DNA from: Deltaproteobacteria bacterium
GTDB lineage: Bacteria > Myxococcota_A > UBA9042 > DTJE01
Direction: 5' to 3'
NCBI GenBank assembly: GCA_029547805.1
Contig: JAKPOP010000024.1
Location: 1 to 64,000 of the forward strand
DNA length: 64,000 bases
Part shown: piece by piece, positions 39,403-47,869 of the stretch
How the letters are laid out: every line of letters begins with the position of its first letter
Numbering within the stretch: the first letter of the stretch is position 1
Notes under the pieces: model-generated
Database searches by the model: none
What the model was told of the DNA's origin: nothing
What the model saw: only the letters and a program-made list of their open reading frames with translations
Made by a program: the position numbers and the translations under genes

Positions 39403-39640
39403 CCGGGAATTTCGGGAAACCTGTCAAAAGACCGTTTTCCTCGATCGGACCCGCCTCCGATGCCAGGGCCTGCCATCGCATCTCGTCGGGGCCGCTGCCC
39501 GGCAGGATCCGGACCCAGCCCCGCCGCGGCAGCGGGGCCTGCAGCAGCAGGGCCAGCCGCGACCGGACCACGGCCTCCGGGGGGTTGTCGGGGTGCAGCA
39601 CCACCAGGTCCCCGATCACGCTGATCGCCACGCAGTCCAT
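39389..39640 (-). CDS. Small hypothetical protein
   Basis: 83 residues beginning MDCVAISVIGDLVVLHPD, soluble, with no recognised domain. GGGAG lies seven bases before ATG 39640, and the frame has the codon bias of its neighbours. It ends just within the hydrogenase promoter region. It could be a real small gene of unknown function or a chance frame; no homology evidence is available. Confidence 0.4.
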   Translation of the reverse strand: MDCVAISVIGDLVVLHPDNPPEAVVRSRLALLLQAPLPRRGWVRILPGSGPDEMRWQALASEAGPIEENGLLTGFPKFPVART

Positions 39641-39694
39641 CGATGACTCCCGGGTTCCGGATGCCCGGGTATCGACGCGACGGCGGGATCTGTT

Positions 39695-41338
39695 TCACCG
39701 GGGGGCGTCCAGGACCCCGATGGCGTCGTGCCCCTGGTCGTCCCAGGCATACACCTTCAGGTAGAGGTCCCCACCCGGGGCCCCTTCCGGGACCGCCAGG
39801 GCGCCGGTGAAGACGCCGTCGGCGACGGGAACCGTGGAGTCCACCAGGACCTTGTTGTTGGCCGCGGCCCAGTTGGCCTGGACCGTCGCCGGGTCCGGGT
39901 GATCCGGGTCCACCTTCAGCAGCGGACGCCAGATCTCGTCCCGCTCGGTCTCCAGCGTCAGGTAGGCCTGGCCGGACCCGACTCCCGGAACCTCGCCCCG
40001 GACCTCGAGATGGCCGCTCCGGACGCCGCCCGAGACCACGGTCATCGAGGCCACGGCCCGGGGGTACTGGAGCCGGGTGGCCGGGTCCCCCAGCAGGTTG
40101 TAGAGGTCCATGTGCTCCAGCAGCAGTCGTTGCTGCCTGGCCGGCGTGTCGCAGGAGGGGTCCACGGTCGCCCCGCCGTCGATGAACTGCCGGAACTCGT
40201 CGTCCAGATTGGCCACCAGGGCCTTCTTGATGGCCACCAGCACCTCGCCGATGGTCTCGTATCGCATCGCCAGGACCAGGCGCTGGGTCTCGTAGGCCAG
40301 CACCGCGTTGCCGTAGGGATGGGAGACGTCGGTGGCCCCAAAGGCCGCCACCGGTCCGTCCTCCTTGAAGGCAAGCCGTTCCCCGAGACTGTCGGCGGAT
40401 CCAACGTAGTTCCCCGCATAGCAGGCGAGGAAGAACGAGAAGGGACACCGGGTCCCCGAGCAGTCGATGGCCGAGACCTCCTGGGCCGTGAGCCCCTGGG
40501 TCCACTCCTCGGACCCGTGGCCGATGTAGACCGTGGCCAGGGCCCCGTCGCTGAACAGGTCCACGACCTTCTCGGTGAAGGGCAGATACCAGTAGGCCGA
40601 GTTGGGATTGTCCCAGGCCCCCAGGATGTCGAAGGCGTGCTCCACTCGCTTCAGGCCCTCCATCATGGCCAGTTCCAGCAGACTGTCGATGGCCTCCCCG
40701 AACCCCGCCTCGCCGACGTAGAGCCCCAGACGACGGTTGAACAGCCCGGTCCGATAGGTGCCCTCGAAGGCCTGGACCTTCCGGAGCACCTGCCGGGCCT
40801 CCTCGAGGGTCCGGGCAGGCACCCGCCCCACGGCCACCTCGGGCACCCCGTCCCCGTCGAGGTCCCCGTAACGGTTGTCGGTCCAGCACCCGGTGGCCCC
40901 CGGCGTGCTGTTCGTGCACCGCTGGGCCGGCCATCGCCCCCCTTCCACCCGGCCCCCGCTCGGTGCGTCCCCGAGGATCAGCAGGAAGAGGCGGTCGTCG
41001 GTCCCCCGGCGGTCCCGGACCTCCCGCAGCCGGCGCAACAGGCCGTCCCGCCAGTCCGAGGCCTGGACGGCCCCCGGGGCCAGGTCCTCCACCGTCCCCA
41101 CCTCGACCTCCATCCCCTGGTCCTGGCGATAGGCCTGCCACTCCAGCGCCGCGGACCTCAGGTCATCCTGGGTGGCGATCAGCAGGTAGGGCCCCGCCTC
41201 GGTTCCCGGGTCCCCCGAGTCTTCCTGGTCGCCCCCGAGGTCGGCAGGCCCCGTCGGGTCCGTGTCGGAGTCCTGGGCCAGCCACTCGCACGCCGTCAGC
41301 ATCGCCACCAGGGGAACCAGCCGGTACCCGGCACGCAT
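39695..41338 (-). CDS. Gingipain-like (peptidase C25) lipoprotein
   Basis: 547 residues. Signal with lipobox LTACE (Cys 17), then an Asp/Gly-rich spacer to about 45. A C25-type domain begins with YLLIATQDDL, with LLILGDA and NRYGDLDGDGVPEVAVGRVPA, which are typical of the family. The dyad is seen as His of YIGHGSEEW and Cys of FLACYAGNY. Gingipains are cysteine proteases, so a surface-anchored protease specific for unknown bonds is likely. After about 430 a beta domain follows (GGVRSGHLEVRGEV). No type IX secretion signal is expected for a lipoprotein. GGGGAGGG precedes ATG 41338. Confidence 0.82.
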   Translation of the reverse strand: MRAGYRLVPLVAMLTACEWLAQDSDTDPTGPADLGGDQEDSGDPGTEAGPYLLIATQDDLRSAALEWQAYRQDQGMEVEVGTVEDLAPGAVQASDWRDGLLRRLREVRDRRGTDDRLFLLILGDAPSGGRVEGGRWPAQRCTNSTPGATGCWTDNRYGDLDGDGVPEVAVGRVPARTLEEARQVLRKVQAFEGTYRTGLFNRRLGLYVGEAGFGEAIDSLLELAMMEGLKRVEHAFDILGAWDNPNSAYWYLPFTEKVVDLFSDGALATVYIGHGSEEWTQGLTAQEVSAIDCSGTRCPFSFFLACYAGNYVGSADSLGERLAFKEDGPVAAFGATDVSHPYGNAVLAYETQRLVLAMRYETIGEVLVAIKKALVANLDDEFRQFIDGGATVDPSCDTPARQQRLLLEHMDLYNLLGDPATRLQYPRAVASMTVVSGGVRSGHLEVRGEVPGVGSGQAYLTLETERDEIWRPLLKVDPDHPDPATVQANWAAANNKVLVDSTVPVADGVFTGALAVPEGAPGGDLYLKVYAWDDQGHDAIGVLDAPR

Positions 41339-41363
41339 CGGACCCTCCCCGCCAGACAACGGC

Positions 41364-41392
41364 ATTGTGTCGGCCCTGGCCGGTCGGGTCAA
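41364..41392 (-). promoter_or_regulatory. Promoter of the C25-like lipoprotein gene
   Basis: On the minus strand TTGACC (41392-41387) and CACAAT (41369-41364) are 17 bp apart, about 25 bases from the start codon. Confidence 0.5.
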
Positions 41393-41488
41393 CCGGGACC
41401 GGGGAGCGACCCATGCCCCGCCCCTCCCGAGTCGGCAGGTCTTCCACGACTCCCCTGCCCGAATGAATCCGGAAAGGCGAGGCCGGCA

Positions 41489-41517
41489 TTGACGGACCCG
41501 TCGAGCCGGGGTACCGT
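41489..41517 (+). promoter_or_regulatory. Promoter of the YbjN-like gene
   Basis: TTGACG (41489-41494) and TACCGT (41512-41517) are 17 bp apart; the expected start is near 41524, with GGGAG and ATG 41542 following. Confidence 0.5.
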
Positions 41518-41541
41518 GGGGGCCTCTCCTGGGAGTCGCCC

Positions 41542-41991
41542 ATGAATCGGAACATCTACAGCCTGGACCTGGAAGACCTGCAGAAACTGCTCGAATCCCT
41601 GGACCTCCGGAGCCAGATCGAGGAGGACCGCCAGCGCCTGACCCTCTTCCTGGAGGGGGAGTTCACCCAGTTGATGGTCCACCTGATCCCCGGGGGCAAT
41701 GAGGGAGAGCCCCCCTGGTACCTGCGCTTCCTCAGTTACTCCGTGGAGTTCGAGCCCGGCCGGGCCGGGGTGGACCGGCAGGCCCTGCTGGAGTGGATCA
41801 ACCAGCGCAACGCCCAGATCCTCTTCGGACGCTACTACTACGAGGCGGAGTCGGACACGGTGGCCTTCGAGCTGTCGATGCCCGCCACCGGTGGGGTGCT
41901 CGGGGAGGACCTGACCCGGATGCTCTGGATCGCCACCTCATCGGTGGACAAGACCCACGAGGGCCTCAAGGCCCTGGCCCCCGCCTCCTGA
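41542..41991 (+). CDS. YbjN-like (type III chaperone-fold) protein
   Basis: 149 residues, soluble and acidic. The pattern (LQKLLESLDLRSQIEED; LVHLIPGG-like strand QLMVHLIPGG; LRFLSYSVEF; LLEWINQRNAQILFGRYYYE; SSVDKTHEGLKAL) fits the YbjN/secretion-chaperone fold that many bacteria carry in small regulatory or chaperone proteins. GGGAG precedes ATG 41542. It converges on the ATP synthase c-subunit gene. The role is not known. Confidence 0.75.
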   Translation: MNRNIYSLDLEDLQKLLESLDLRSQIEEDRQRLTLFLEGEFTQLMVHLIPGGNEGEPPWYLRFLSYSVEFEPGRAGVDRQALLEWINQRNAQILFGRYYYEAESDTVAFELSMPATGGVLGEDLTRMLWIATSSVDKTHEGLKALAPAS

Positions 41992-42010
41992 CACCCCCGG
42001 AGGGGTCCCC

Positions 42011-42349
42011 TCAGCCGAGCTTCCCGATCAGCGCGAAGGCGATCACGAGGCAGTAGATCACCAGGGACTCGATCAGCGCGAGGCCCAGGATCATCGGCAC
42101 GAACATCTTGCCCGAGGCCCCGGGATTCCGGGCGATGCCCTCCATCGTCGCCGTCACGGCCTTGCCCTGGGCCATCGCCCCACCGAAGGCGCCGATGGCG
42201 ATCGTGAGGCCCGCCATCGCGGCCACGTACTTCTTGTAGGTCCACTCGCCGTCACCGGCCGCCGCGACCTGCTGCGCCAGCGCCGAGGAGGCGAAGAGCA
42301 CCCACGACCCGACCAGGGTTCCCAGGAACGACACGACCTTGCGCACCAT
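42011..42349 (-). CDS. atpE: F0F1 ATP synthase c subunit
   Basis: 112 residues, longer than the usual 75-85 because of an N-terminal segment ending in SSALAQQ that looks like a cleavable signal peptide. Helix 1 holds GAMAQGKAV with Gln 61; helix 2 holds the ion-binding Glu 94 in ALIESLVIY, followed by Ser 95. Forms the rotating ring of the F0 motor. AGGAGGG precedes ATG 42349. The Gln and Glu-Ser pattern is also seen in sodium-binding rings, but Leu follows instead of Thr, so the ion cannot be decided here. Confidence 0.94.
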   Translation of the reverse strand: MVRKVVSFLGTLVGSWVLFASSALAQQVAAAGDGEWTYKKYVAAMAGLTIAIGAFGGAMAQGKAVTATMEGIARNPGASGKMFVPMILGLALIESLVIYCLVIAFALIGKLG

Positions 42350-42436
42350 CGCCGACCCTCCTTCTGTCAGTGGTCTCGCCTTCGAGCCCGGAGGAGGGAA
42401 TCCTCCACGGCCGGGCCCGGCGAGTCAATCCCCGCG

Positions 42437-43333
42437 TCACGCCCCGTGGGCCGAACCCTCCTCCTCCTCGTGCTCGGTGGCCAGCTGGATGTAGACCACC
42501 GAGAGGATGCAGAAGACCAGCGTCTGGACCACGCAGACCAGCATCCCGAGGGGGAGGGGGATCACCGGGACCAGGATCCACCCGAAGAGGCCCACCCCCA
42601 GGAATGCCGCCAGGGCGCTGTGGTCCCCGAACATGTTCCCGAAGAGACGGATCGAGAGGCTCACGGGCCTCGCGATGTGGCTGATCATCTCGATGCAGAA
42701 CATCAGCACCATCAGGGGCAGGGCGTACCACTTGATGATGGGGCCCAGGAAGTGCTTCAGGTACGACAGCCCGTGGGCCCGGACCCCGTAGTAGTGGGTC
42801 GCCACGAAGACCACCGACCCCAGGGCGAAGGTCGTGTTGAGGTTGCTGGTGGCCGGCAGGAAGCCCGGGATCAGGCCCAGGAGGTTGTTGAAGAGGATGA
42901 AGAGCCCCAGGGACCCGATCAGCGGCAGGAAGTGGAGGGCCTTCTCGCGCCCCATCAACTGCTCCATGAGGCCCAGCAGGGCATCGGAGAGGACCTCGAA
43001 GAGGGCCAGCGGCGAAAAGCGGGCCCGGGGCAGCAGGTCGTCGGTCCGGGACCGCATCTGCCAGGCGGCGGCGCCCATGAGGGCCAGGATCAGCAGGAAG
43101 GCGATGCCTGCAAAGAACAGGTGTTCCACCTGGGTGACAGGCGTGCCCTCGATCCAGGAGTGTCCCAGGGACTCCTGGGCCTGATGCCGAAGGTCCGCCG
43201 GGACCACCACCTCGGCCCAGGACCAGTGGTGGCCCTCGGCCGCGGCGGCGTGCTCCGTCGCCGATGCCGCGGGCCCCTCCTCCGCCCAGGCCACCGCGCC
43301 CGGAAGGAGGAGCAGCCAGGCAAGCCGAGTCAT
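42437..43333 (-). CDS. atpB: F0F1 ATP synthase a subunit
   Basis: 298 residues, an integral membrane protein with the half-channels facing the c ring. The N-terminus reads MTRLAWLLLLPGAVAWAEE, like a signal peptide with AWA cleavage, followed by a His-rich lead region. Then membrane helices with the family's SLSIRLFGNMFGDH motif (essential Arg) near 215. ATG 43333 lies behind GGGAGG and overlaps the AtpI-like stop (ATGA). The other F0F1 genes are not in the window, so the synthase operon is split. Confidence 0.93.
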   Translation of the reverse strand: MTRLAWLLLLPGAVAWAEEGPAASATEHAAAAEGHHWSWAEVVVPADLRHQAQESLGHSWIEGTPVTQVEHLFFAGIAFLLILALMGAAAWQMRSRTDDLLPRARFSPLALFEVLSDALLGLMEQLMGREKALHFLPLIGSLGLFILFNNLLGLIPGFLPATSNLNTTFALGSVVFVATHYYGVRAHGLSYLKHFLGPIIKWYALPLMVLMFCIEMISHIARPVSLSIRLFGNMFGDHSALAAFLGVGLFGWILVPVIPLPLGMLVCVVQTLVFCILSVVYIQLATEHEEEEGSAHGA

Positions 43334-43743
43334 GACGACCTCCCTCGATCCGATTCGTCGCCCGGAGGCGTCTCGAGGCCCCCGGCCCGGTACCACGTCC
43401 ACCCGCCGATTCCCACGGCGATCATCGGCCCCAGAAGACCCACCGCCATTCCCAGGGGGTCCACCGGCAAGGCCCAGAGCGCCCAGCCGACCACCCCCAG
43501 GAACAGCGCGAACTTCAACGCCAGGAGCAGGGCCCAGACCCACCGCCGCCGATCGTCCCCGGGCCGGATCAGGCGTCCTCCCAGGTGGCCCAGCGCCGCG
43601 ATGTTCAGGCACCCGAGCCCCGCACCCAGGGCGACTCCCCCCGGGGTTCCCTCGCCGCCGATGGCCAGGGCCCCGGCCACCAGCGCCATGGAGATCCCCC
43701 CGGCCCACAAGAGGACCCGCCCCAGGAAGCCGGTCGGCGTCAT
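43330..43743 (-). CDS. AtpI-like ATP synthase subunit I
   Basis: 137 residues with about four membrane segments (VLLWAGGISMALVAGALAIGG region; GGVALGAGLGCLNIAALGHL; WALLLALKFALFLGVVGWALWALP; GLLGPMIAVGIGGWTWY) and a C-terminal polar tail. The position between the AtpZ-like gene and atpB, with ATGA overlaps on both sides, marks it as the subunit I chain that assists c-ring assembly; sequence similarity alone is weak. The longer reading frame to 43998 is not supported by a ribosome site. Confidence 0.7.
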   Translation of the reverse strand: MTPTGFLGRVLLWAGGISMALVAGALAIGGEGTPGGVALGAGLGCLNIAALGHLGGRLIRPGDDRRRWVWALLLALKFALFLGVVGWALWALPVDPLGMAVGLLGPMIAVGIGGWTWYRAGGLETPPGDESDRGRSS

Positions 43744-43967
43744 GGGCCACCATCCCGGGGCCAGTGTCTCTTCGCGGTCCTCCAGAGCCCCCGGAAAGCC
43801 GCCCCGGCCCCGATCCCGACCCAGATGACGGTGCCCCAGGGACCGATGCCCGTCGCCTCGTCCAGCGAGGACCCGATCCACCAGCCCACCACCAGGCAGA
43901 CCGCCATCTCGATCCCCAGCGAGGCCACGGCCATTGCCGATCGCCAGTCCGTTCCCATCGCCGGCAC
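43740..43967 (-). CDS. AtpZ-like small membrane protein
   Basis: 75 residues with two membrane helices (AVASLGIEMAVCLVVGWWIG; GPWGTVIWVGIGAGAAFRG). The pattern fits AtpZ/AtpQ family proteins at the head of ATP synthase operons. GTG 43967 has GGGGG close by; ATG 43958 in the same frame is an alternative. The stop overlaps the start of the AtpI-like gene. The promoter at 43989-44017 fits it as the first gene of the F0 operon. Confidence 0.78.
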   Translation of the reverse strand: MPAMGTDWRSAMAVASLGIEMAVCLVVGWWIGSSLDEATGIGPWGTVIWVGIGAGAAFRGLWRTAKRHWPRDGGP

Positions 43968-43988
43968 CGGCCCCCGGGATTTCCCGCG

Positions 43989-44017
43989 TTCGTAGCATCC
44001 CGGGGGCAGCGAGTCAA
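43989..44017 (-). promoter_or_regulatory. Promoter of the F0 ATP synthase genes
   Basis: On the minus strand TTGACT (44017-44012) and TACGAA (43994-43989) are 17 bp apart, about 20 bases before the first start codon. Confidence 0.6.
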
Positions 44018-44078
44018 CCGGAGTCGCGGCTCCCCATGGGAGAAAGGGGGCCTTCGAGGAACTTCCGCGGGCCTTCCG

Positions 44079-45956
44079 TCAGGGAAGGTCGACCGTGGCG
44101 GTCCCTCCCGCCTCCAGCCGCACCTGGACCTCCCGAGCCGGGCGGTCGTCCCACTCGACCCGCAACCGAATCGGTACCGGGCCCACCTGGCGCATCGGGA
44201 TGGACACCGGCGCCCCGACCCGGCCCCGCTCGGTGCGTTCCCCCGCCAGGAAGACCCGGCCGCCCGGGTCGCCCCGGATCAGGACCTGGGCATCGCGATA
44301 GCGGATGGACAGGCGCAAGGGTCCTGGCGGGGGCCTCCGGGGGTCCAGCACGACGTCCTCTTCCACGTCCAGGCAGACGGTGCAGGCCGGGTGCGAGAGG
44401 CGGACCCGGTGCCGCCCGGGGGACAGGGGGAGGCCCTCGACCCGACCCTCCCCGAGGAGGTTGCCGTCCACGAAGATCCGGACCGCCGGCGGAAAGGCCT
44501 GGATGCTCAGGGGGACCATCACCGGGGACGGAGACCGCCCGGCGGCACCGCCCCGGGGCCCTCCGTCTCCCCGGCTCCCCTCCCCGGAGACCCGGTGGCC
44601 GTTGCGTCCCAGGGCCGTCTCATGGGGCTCTCGTTCCACCTCCTCGACCCCCGGTTCCCCCCCGACCAGGACGTCCCGGGCATCCCCAGGTCCCCCACCG
44701 GGGTCCATCCCGGCAGCCGGGTCCTCGAGGGCCCGGACATCCCCGGGACCCCGCAGGCCTCCCGGGTCCCCTGGATCGACAACGTCCCGGGAGTCTCCGG
44801 CCCCGAGGCCCGCCGGGGAACGCGACGCCAGCCACCACGCCGCCGCCGCGATCAGCCCCATCGCCGCGACAGCCAGAACCCCGAGGCCCACCCTGCGGGC
44901 CCAGGCCCGGCGACCGGCCACCCGGCGGGCCCGGTCCATCGCCTGCCGGGCCCCCTCGTGGTCTGGGACGCAGGCCAGGGCCGCCCCGGCCTCCTGGATC
45001 GCCAGGGCCGGGCGCCCGACCCGGAGGGCCGCCTGGGCCCGGGCCGCCCGGGCCTCCGCGACCCGCTGCCGGAACTCCCGCTCCCCGGCGACCGGGTCCG
45101 CCAGGTAACGAGGCAGTTCCTCTGCCGGCGGACCGAGGCCCAGGGCCCGGGTCTGCTCCAGCAGCGCGTCCCGGACCTGGCCCGCGTCGGCATGGCGCTG
45201 GTCCGGGTCCCGGGCCATCATCCGCAACAGGATCCGGCACAGGTCCTCCGGGAAGCCCGGCCGCCGCTGGCGCGGGTCCGGGAAGCGCCCCTCGGCGATG
45301 GCCCGGAACAAGGCCGTCGGGGAATCGGCCTCGAAGGGGTAGTGCCCCGTCGCCATCAGATAGAACAGGGTCCCCAGGCTGAAGACGTCGGTCCGGGCAT
45401 CGAGCCCCCGGCCGTCCACCTGCTCCGGGGACATGTGGGCCGGCGACCCGACGATGGCCCCGGTCACCGTCAGGTGCTCCATGTCCACGACGTGGGCGAT
45501 CCCGAAGTCCATCAGTTTCAGCACGCCGTCCCGGCGCACCATGAGGTTCTCGGGCTTCACGTCCCGGTGGATCACCCCCCGCTGGTGGGCATGGGCCAGG
45601 GCGTCGGCCACCGAGGCGACGGCCAGGGCCGCCACCTCCGGCAGCAGGGGGTCATGGCGGGACAGAAAGGCCGACAGGGGCTCGCCGTCCACGTACTCGA
45701 CCACGAGCACCACCTGGTCCGCGTCGGCCTCCGAGAAGTCATGGACCTCCACGATCCCCGGGTGCTTGAGCCGGGCGATGACCCGGGCCTCCCGGGCGAA
45801 ACGGGCCCGGGCGTCGGCCTGGGTCAACAGGTGGGGGTGCAGCACCTTGATGGCCACCGGCCGCCTCAGGACCCGATCCTGGCCCAGGAAGACCGTGGCC
45901 ATGCCCCCGCGACCGACCTCCCGGACGACCTCGTATCGTCCCAGGTAGACCGTCAT
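44079..45956 (-). CDS. Serine/threonine protein kinase with membrane anchor and PEGA-like C-terminal part
   Basis: 625 residues. Kinase domain about 7-265: GRGGMATVFLG (ATP loop), IKVLHPHL with the Lys, VIHRDVKPENLM and DFGIAHVVDM (catalytic and metal-binding Asp), and SPAHMSPEQV. A cytoplasmic segment, a membrane helix at about 370-392 (GLGVLAVAAMGLIAAAAWWLA) and a Gly/Asp/Pro-rich linker follow. The C-terminal periplasmic portion has two PEGA-like beta modules (AVRIFVDGNLLGEG; YRDAQVLIRGDPGGRVFLAGE). GGAGAGGG precedes ATG 45956; the longer reading frame upstream is not supported. Targets are unknown. Confidence 0.9.
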   Translation of the reverse strand: MTVYLGRYEVVREVGRGGMATVFLGQDRVLRRPVAIKVLHPHLLTQADARARFAREARVIARLKHPGIVEVHDFSEADADQVVLVVEYVDGEPLSAFLSRHDPLLPEVAALAVASVADALAHAHQRGVIHRDVKPENLMVRRDGVLKLMDFGIAHVVDMEHLTVTGAIVGSPAHMSPEQVDGRGLDARTDVFSLGTLFYLMATGHYPFEADSPTALFRAIAEGRFPDPRQRRPGFPEDLCRILLRMMARDPDQRHADAGQVRDALLEQTRALGLGPPAEELPRYLADPVAGEREFRQRVAEARAARAQAALRVGRPALAIQEAGAALACVPDHEGARQAMDRARRVAGRRAWARRVGLGVLAVAAMGLIAAAAWWLASRSPAGLGAGDSRDVVDPGDPGGLRGPGDVRALEDPAAGMDPGGGPGDARDVLVGGEPGVEEVEREPHETALGRNGHRVSGEGSRGDGGPRGGAAGRSPSPVMVPLSIQAFPPAVRIFVDGNLLGEGRVEGLPLSPGRHRVRLSHPACTVCLDVEEDVVLDPRRPPPGPLRLSIRYRDAQVLIRGDPGGRVFLAGERTERGRVGAPVSIPMRQVGPVPIRLRVEWDDRPAREVQVRLEAGGTATVDLP

Positions 45957-46165
45957 CGCCGCCCTCTCCGCTCCTGGTGCCGCCCCGGGAGGATACCACT
46001 CCCGGGGCCCCGGGAGTCCCCGGGGATCGGGACCGGACTCCCGGGAACGACCCGGCGACATCCCACCGGACCGGAACGTCTGGTCCCGATCGGGGATCCT
46101 CCCGGCGGGTCGTGCCTCGCCGCCCCGTCAGGCGATGGACTACAATGGCCCCGGCGGAGGCCCCC

Positions 46166-47827
46166 ATGACCCGGAACCGGCAGTTGCTGGAACTGCAGCG
46201 CCTCCTCTACGACGCCAACGAGCGGCGCATCCGGGAACTCGTCGCGGCCCCCCGGCGCTTCTCCCGCCAGGACCTGGACCGCTACGAGGCCGACCTCCTC
46301 CAGTCCGTGCCGTCCCACTGGGAGCCCTCGACCCCGGCGGCGCTTCGAGCGGCCATCCGCCATGCCCGGGTGGTCCTGGTCGGGGACTACCACACCCTCC
46401 GGCAATCCCAGCGGGGCTTCCTGCGCGTGGTCCGGGCCATCCGATCCCGGCGACTGATCCTGGGCCTGGAGTTCGTCTCGGCCCGCTACCAGAAGGCCGT
46501 GGACGACTACCTCCAGGGGCGGATCGACGACGAGGCCTTCCTGCGCCGCAGCCGCTACGCCCAGTCCTGGCCCTCCTACCAGGTGTGGCCGAACTTTCGG
46601 CCGATCTTCGACCTGGCCCGGCAGCGCCAGGCCCCGGTGGTGGCCCTGGACTGCCTCCCGGCGGAGTGCGGCACGGTGTGGTCCCGGGCGGCCTTCGCCG
46701 CCTGGCGGATCGCCGAGACCCTCCGGGAACGCCCCGGGTCCAAGATGGCGGTGTTGATGGGAGAGGCCCACCTGGCCCCGGACCATCTGCCCCAGGAACT
46801 GGAGCGGGCGATGACCCGCCTGGGCGTCCGGGGCGATGTGCTGGTGATCCACCAGAACCTGGACGACCTCTGGTTCCGGATGATGGCCCGGGGCCTCCAG
46901 GATCAGGTGGACGTGGTGCGCCTGGGGCCCGGGCGCTTCTTCGTCCCGGTCAGCACCCCCATCGCCGCCCAGGCCTCCTTCCTGGCCGCCGTGGCCGGGG
47001 AGGAGGTCGGGACCGCCGAGGACGCCTCCGGGGTCCGCCGGGAGTTCGGCCGCTATCTCCGCATCCTGGCTCGATTCCTGGGGGTCCGGCCCCAGCGGGG
47101 GCTCACGGGCATCACGGTCTGCGGTCCCGGGAACCTGGAGCCCGTGCTGGCGCTCCAGTCCTCGATGGACCCCGAGACCTTCCAGGTGGTCCACCGTCAG
47201 GTGCTGGCCGGGGAGTCCCTCTGCCTCCCGGAGTGGGGGGTCGTCTATCTGGCCCAGACCGGCCCCACGCACCTGGGGGAGGAGGCGGCCCACTTCCTGA
47301 AGGTCACCCTGGGCTCCGGGAGCCTCCCGGCGGACCCGGTGGACTTCTTTTACAGCCGCCTGCTGCACGAGGCCCTGGGCTACCTGGGGTCCAAGGTCTT
47401 CAATCCCAAGCGAAAGCCCCCGAGCCTGAAACTGCTCCGGCGGCGGCGCCGCCGGGAGAAGGCGGACCCGGACGACGTCGGGGACCTCTCGGCTCCCCTC
47501 AGCGTGGCCGTGCACCTGGCCGGATGGCACCGGGCCCGGGACCATCGGAAGGACTTTTGCCGGGAGACCTTCGACCGCTATCTGAAGACCCTCGAGGTCG
47601 TGGACGGCGTGGGGGACCTGGGACCCGAGGTCCTGGGGCCCCTCGTGCACCTGCTGGGCTACGAGATGGGCGAGCGGATCTGGGTCGCCTTCCGGAGCGG
47701 GTCCCTGCCGGTCCGGCACATCCGGGACCTCTTCCAGGCGGACCTGGAGGCGCCGGGCGTCGCCTTCGATCACTGGCATCGGCTGGCGATGTCCCTTCGG
47801 TCCGTGCGGCCCCCGATCCGCTTCTGA
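46166..47827 (+). CDS. ChaN-like (Tiki superfamily) protein
   Basis: 553 residues with no signal sequence. The N-terminal half carries the ChaN/heme-binding-uptake marks VLVGDYHTLRQSQ and VLMGEAHLAPDHL, with His and Glu in the expected positions, plus ARLEF-like GLEFVSARYQ. The second half (about 300-553) is of unknown type with an acidic/basic stretch PKRKPPSLKLLRRRRRR around 420-436. ChaN proteins bind heme or act like metal-dependent hydrolases; here the lack of a lipobox and double length are unusual. GGAGG lies five bases before ATG 46166; ATG 46145 is a weaker start. TACAAT at 46141-46146 may be part of the promoter. Confidence 0.7.
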   Translation: MTRNRQLLELQRLLYDANERRIRELVAAPRRFSRQDLDRYEADLLQSVPSHWEPSTPAALRAAIRHARVVLVGDYHTLRQSQRGFLRVVRAIRSRRLILGLEFVSARYQKAVDDYLQGRIDDEAFLRRSRYAQSWPSYQVWPNFRPIFDLARQRQAPVVALDCLPAECGTVWSRAAFAAWRIAETLRERPGSKMAVLMGEAHLAPDHLPQELERAMTRLGVRGDVLVIHQNLDDLWFRMMARGLQDQVDVVRLGPGRFFVPVSTPIAAQASFLAAVAGEEVGTAEDASGVRREFGRYLRILARFLGVRPQRGLTGITVCGPGNLEPVLALQSSMDPETFQVVHRQVLAGESLCLPEWGVVYLAQTGPTHLGEEAAHFLKVTLGSGSLPADPVDFFYSRLLHEALGYLGSKVFNPKRKPPSLKLLRRRRRREKADPDDVGDLSAPLSVAVHLAGWHRARDHRKDFCRETFDRYLKTLEVVDGVGDLGPEVLGPLVHLLGYEMGERIWVAFRSGSLPVRHIRDLFQADLEAPGVAFDHWHRLAMSLRSVRPPIRF

Positions 47828-47869
47828 GACACCGCCCGGCGTCGTCGATGAGGAAGGACCCCCATGGGG

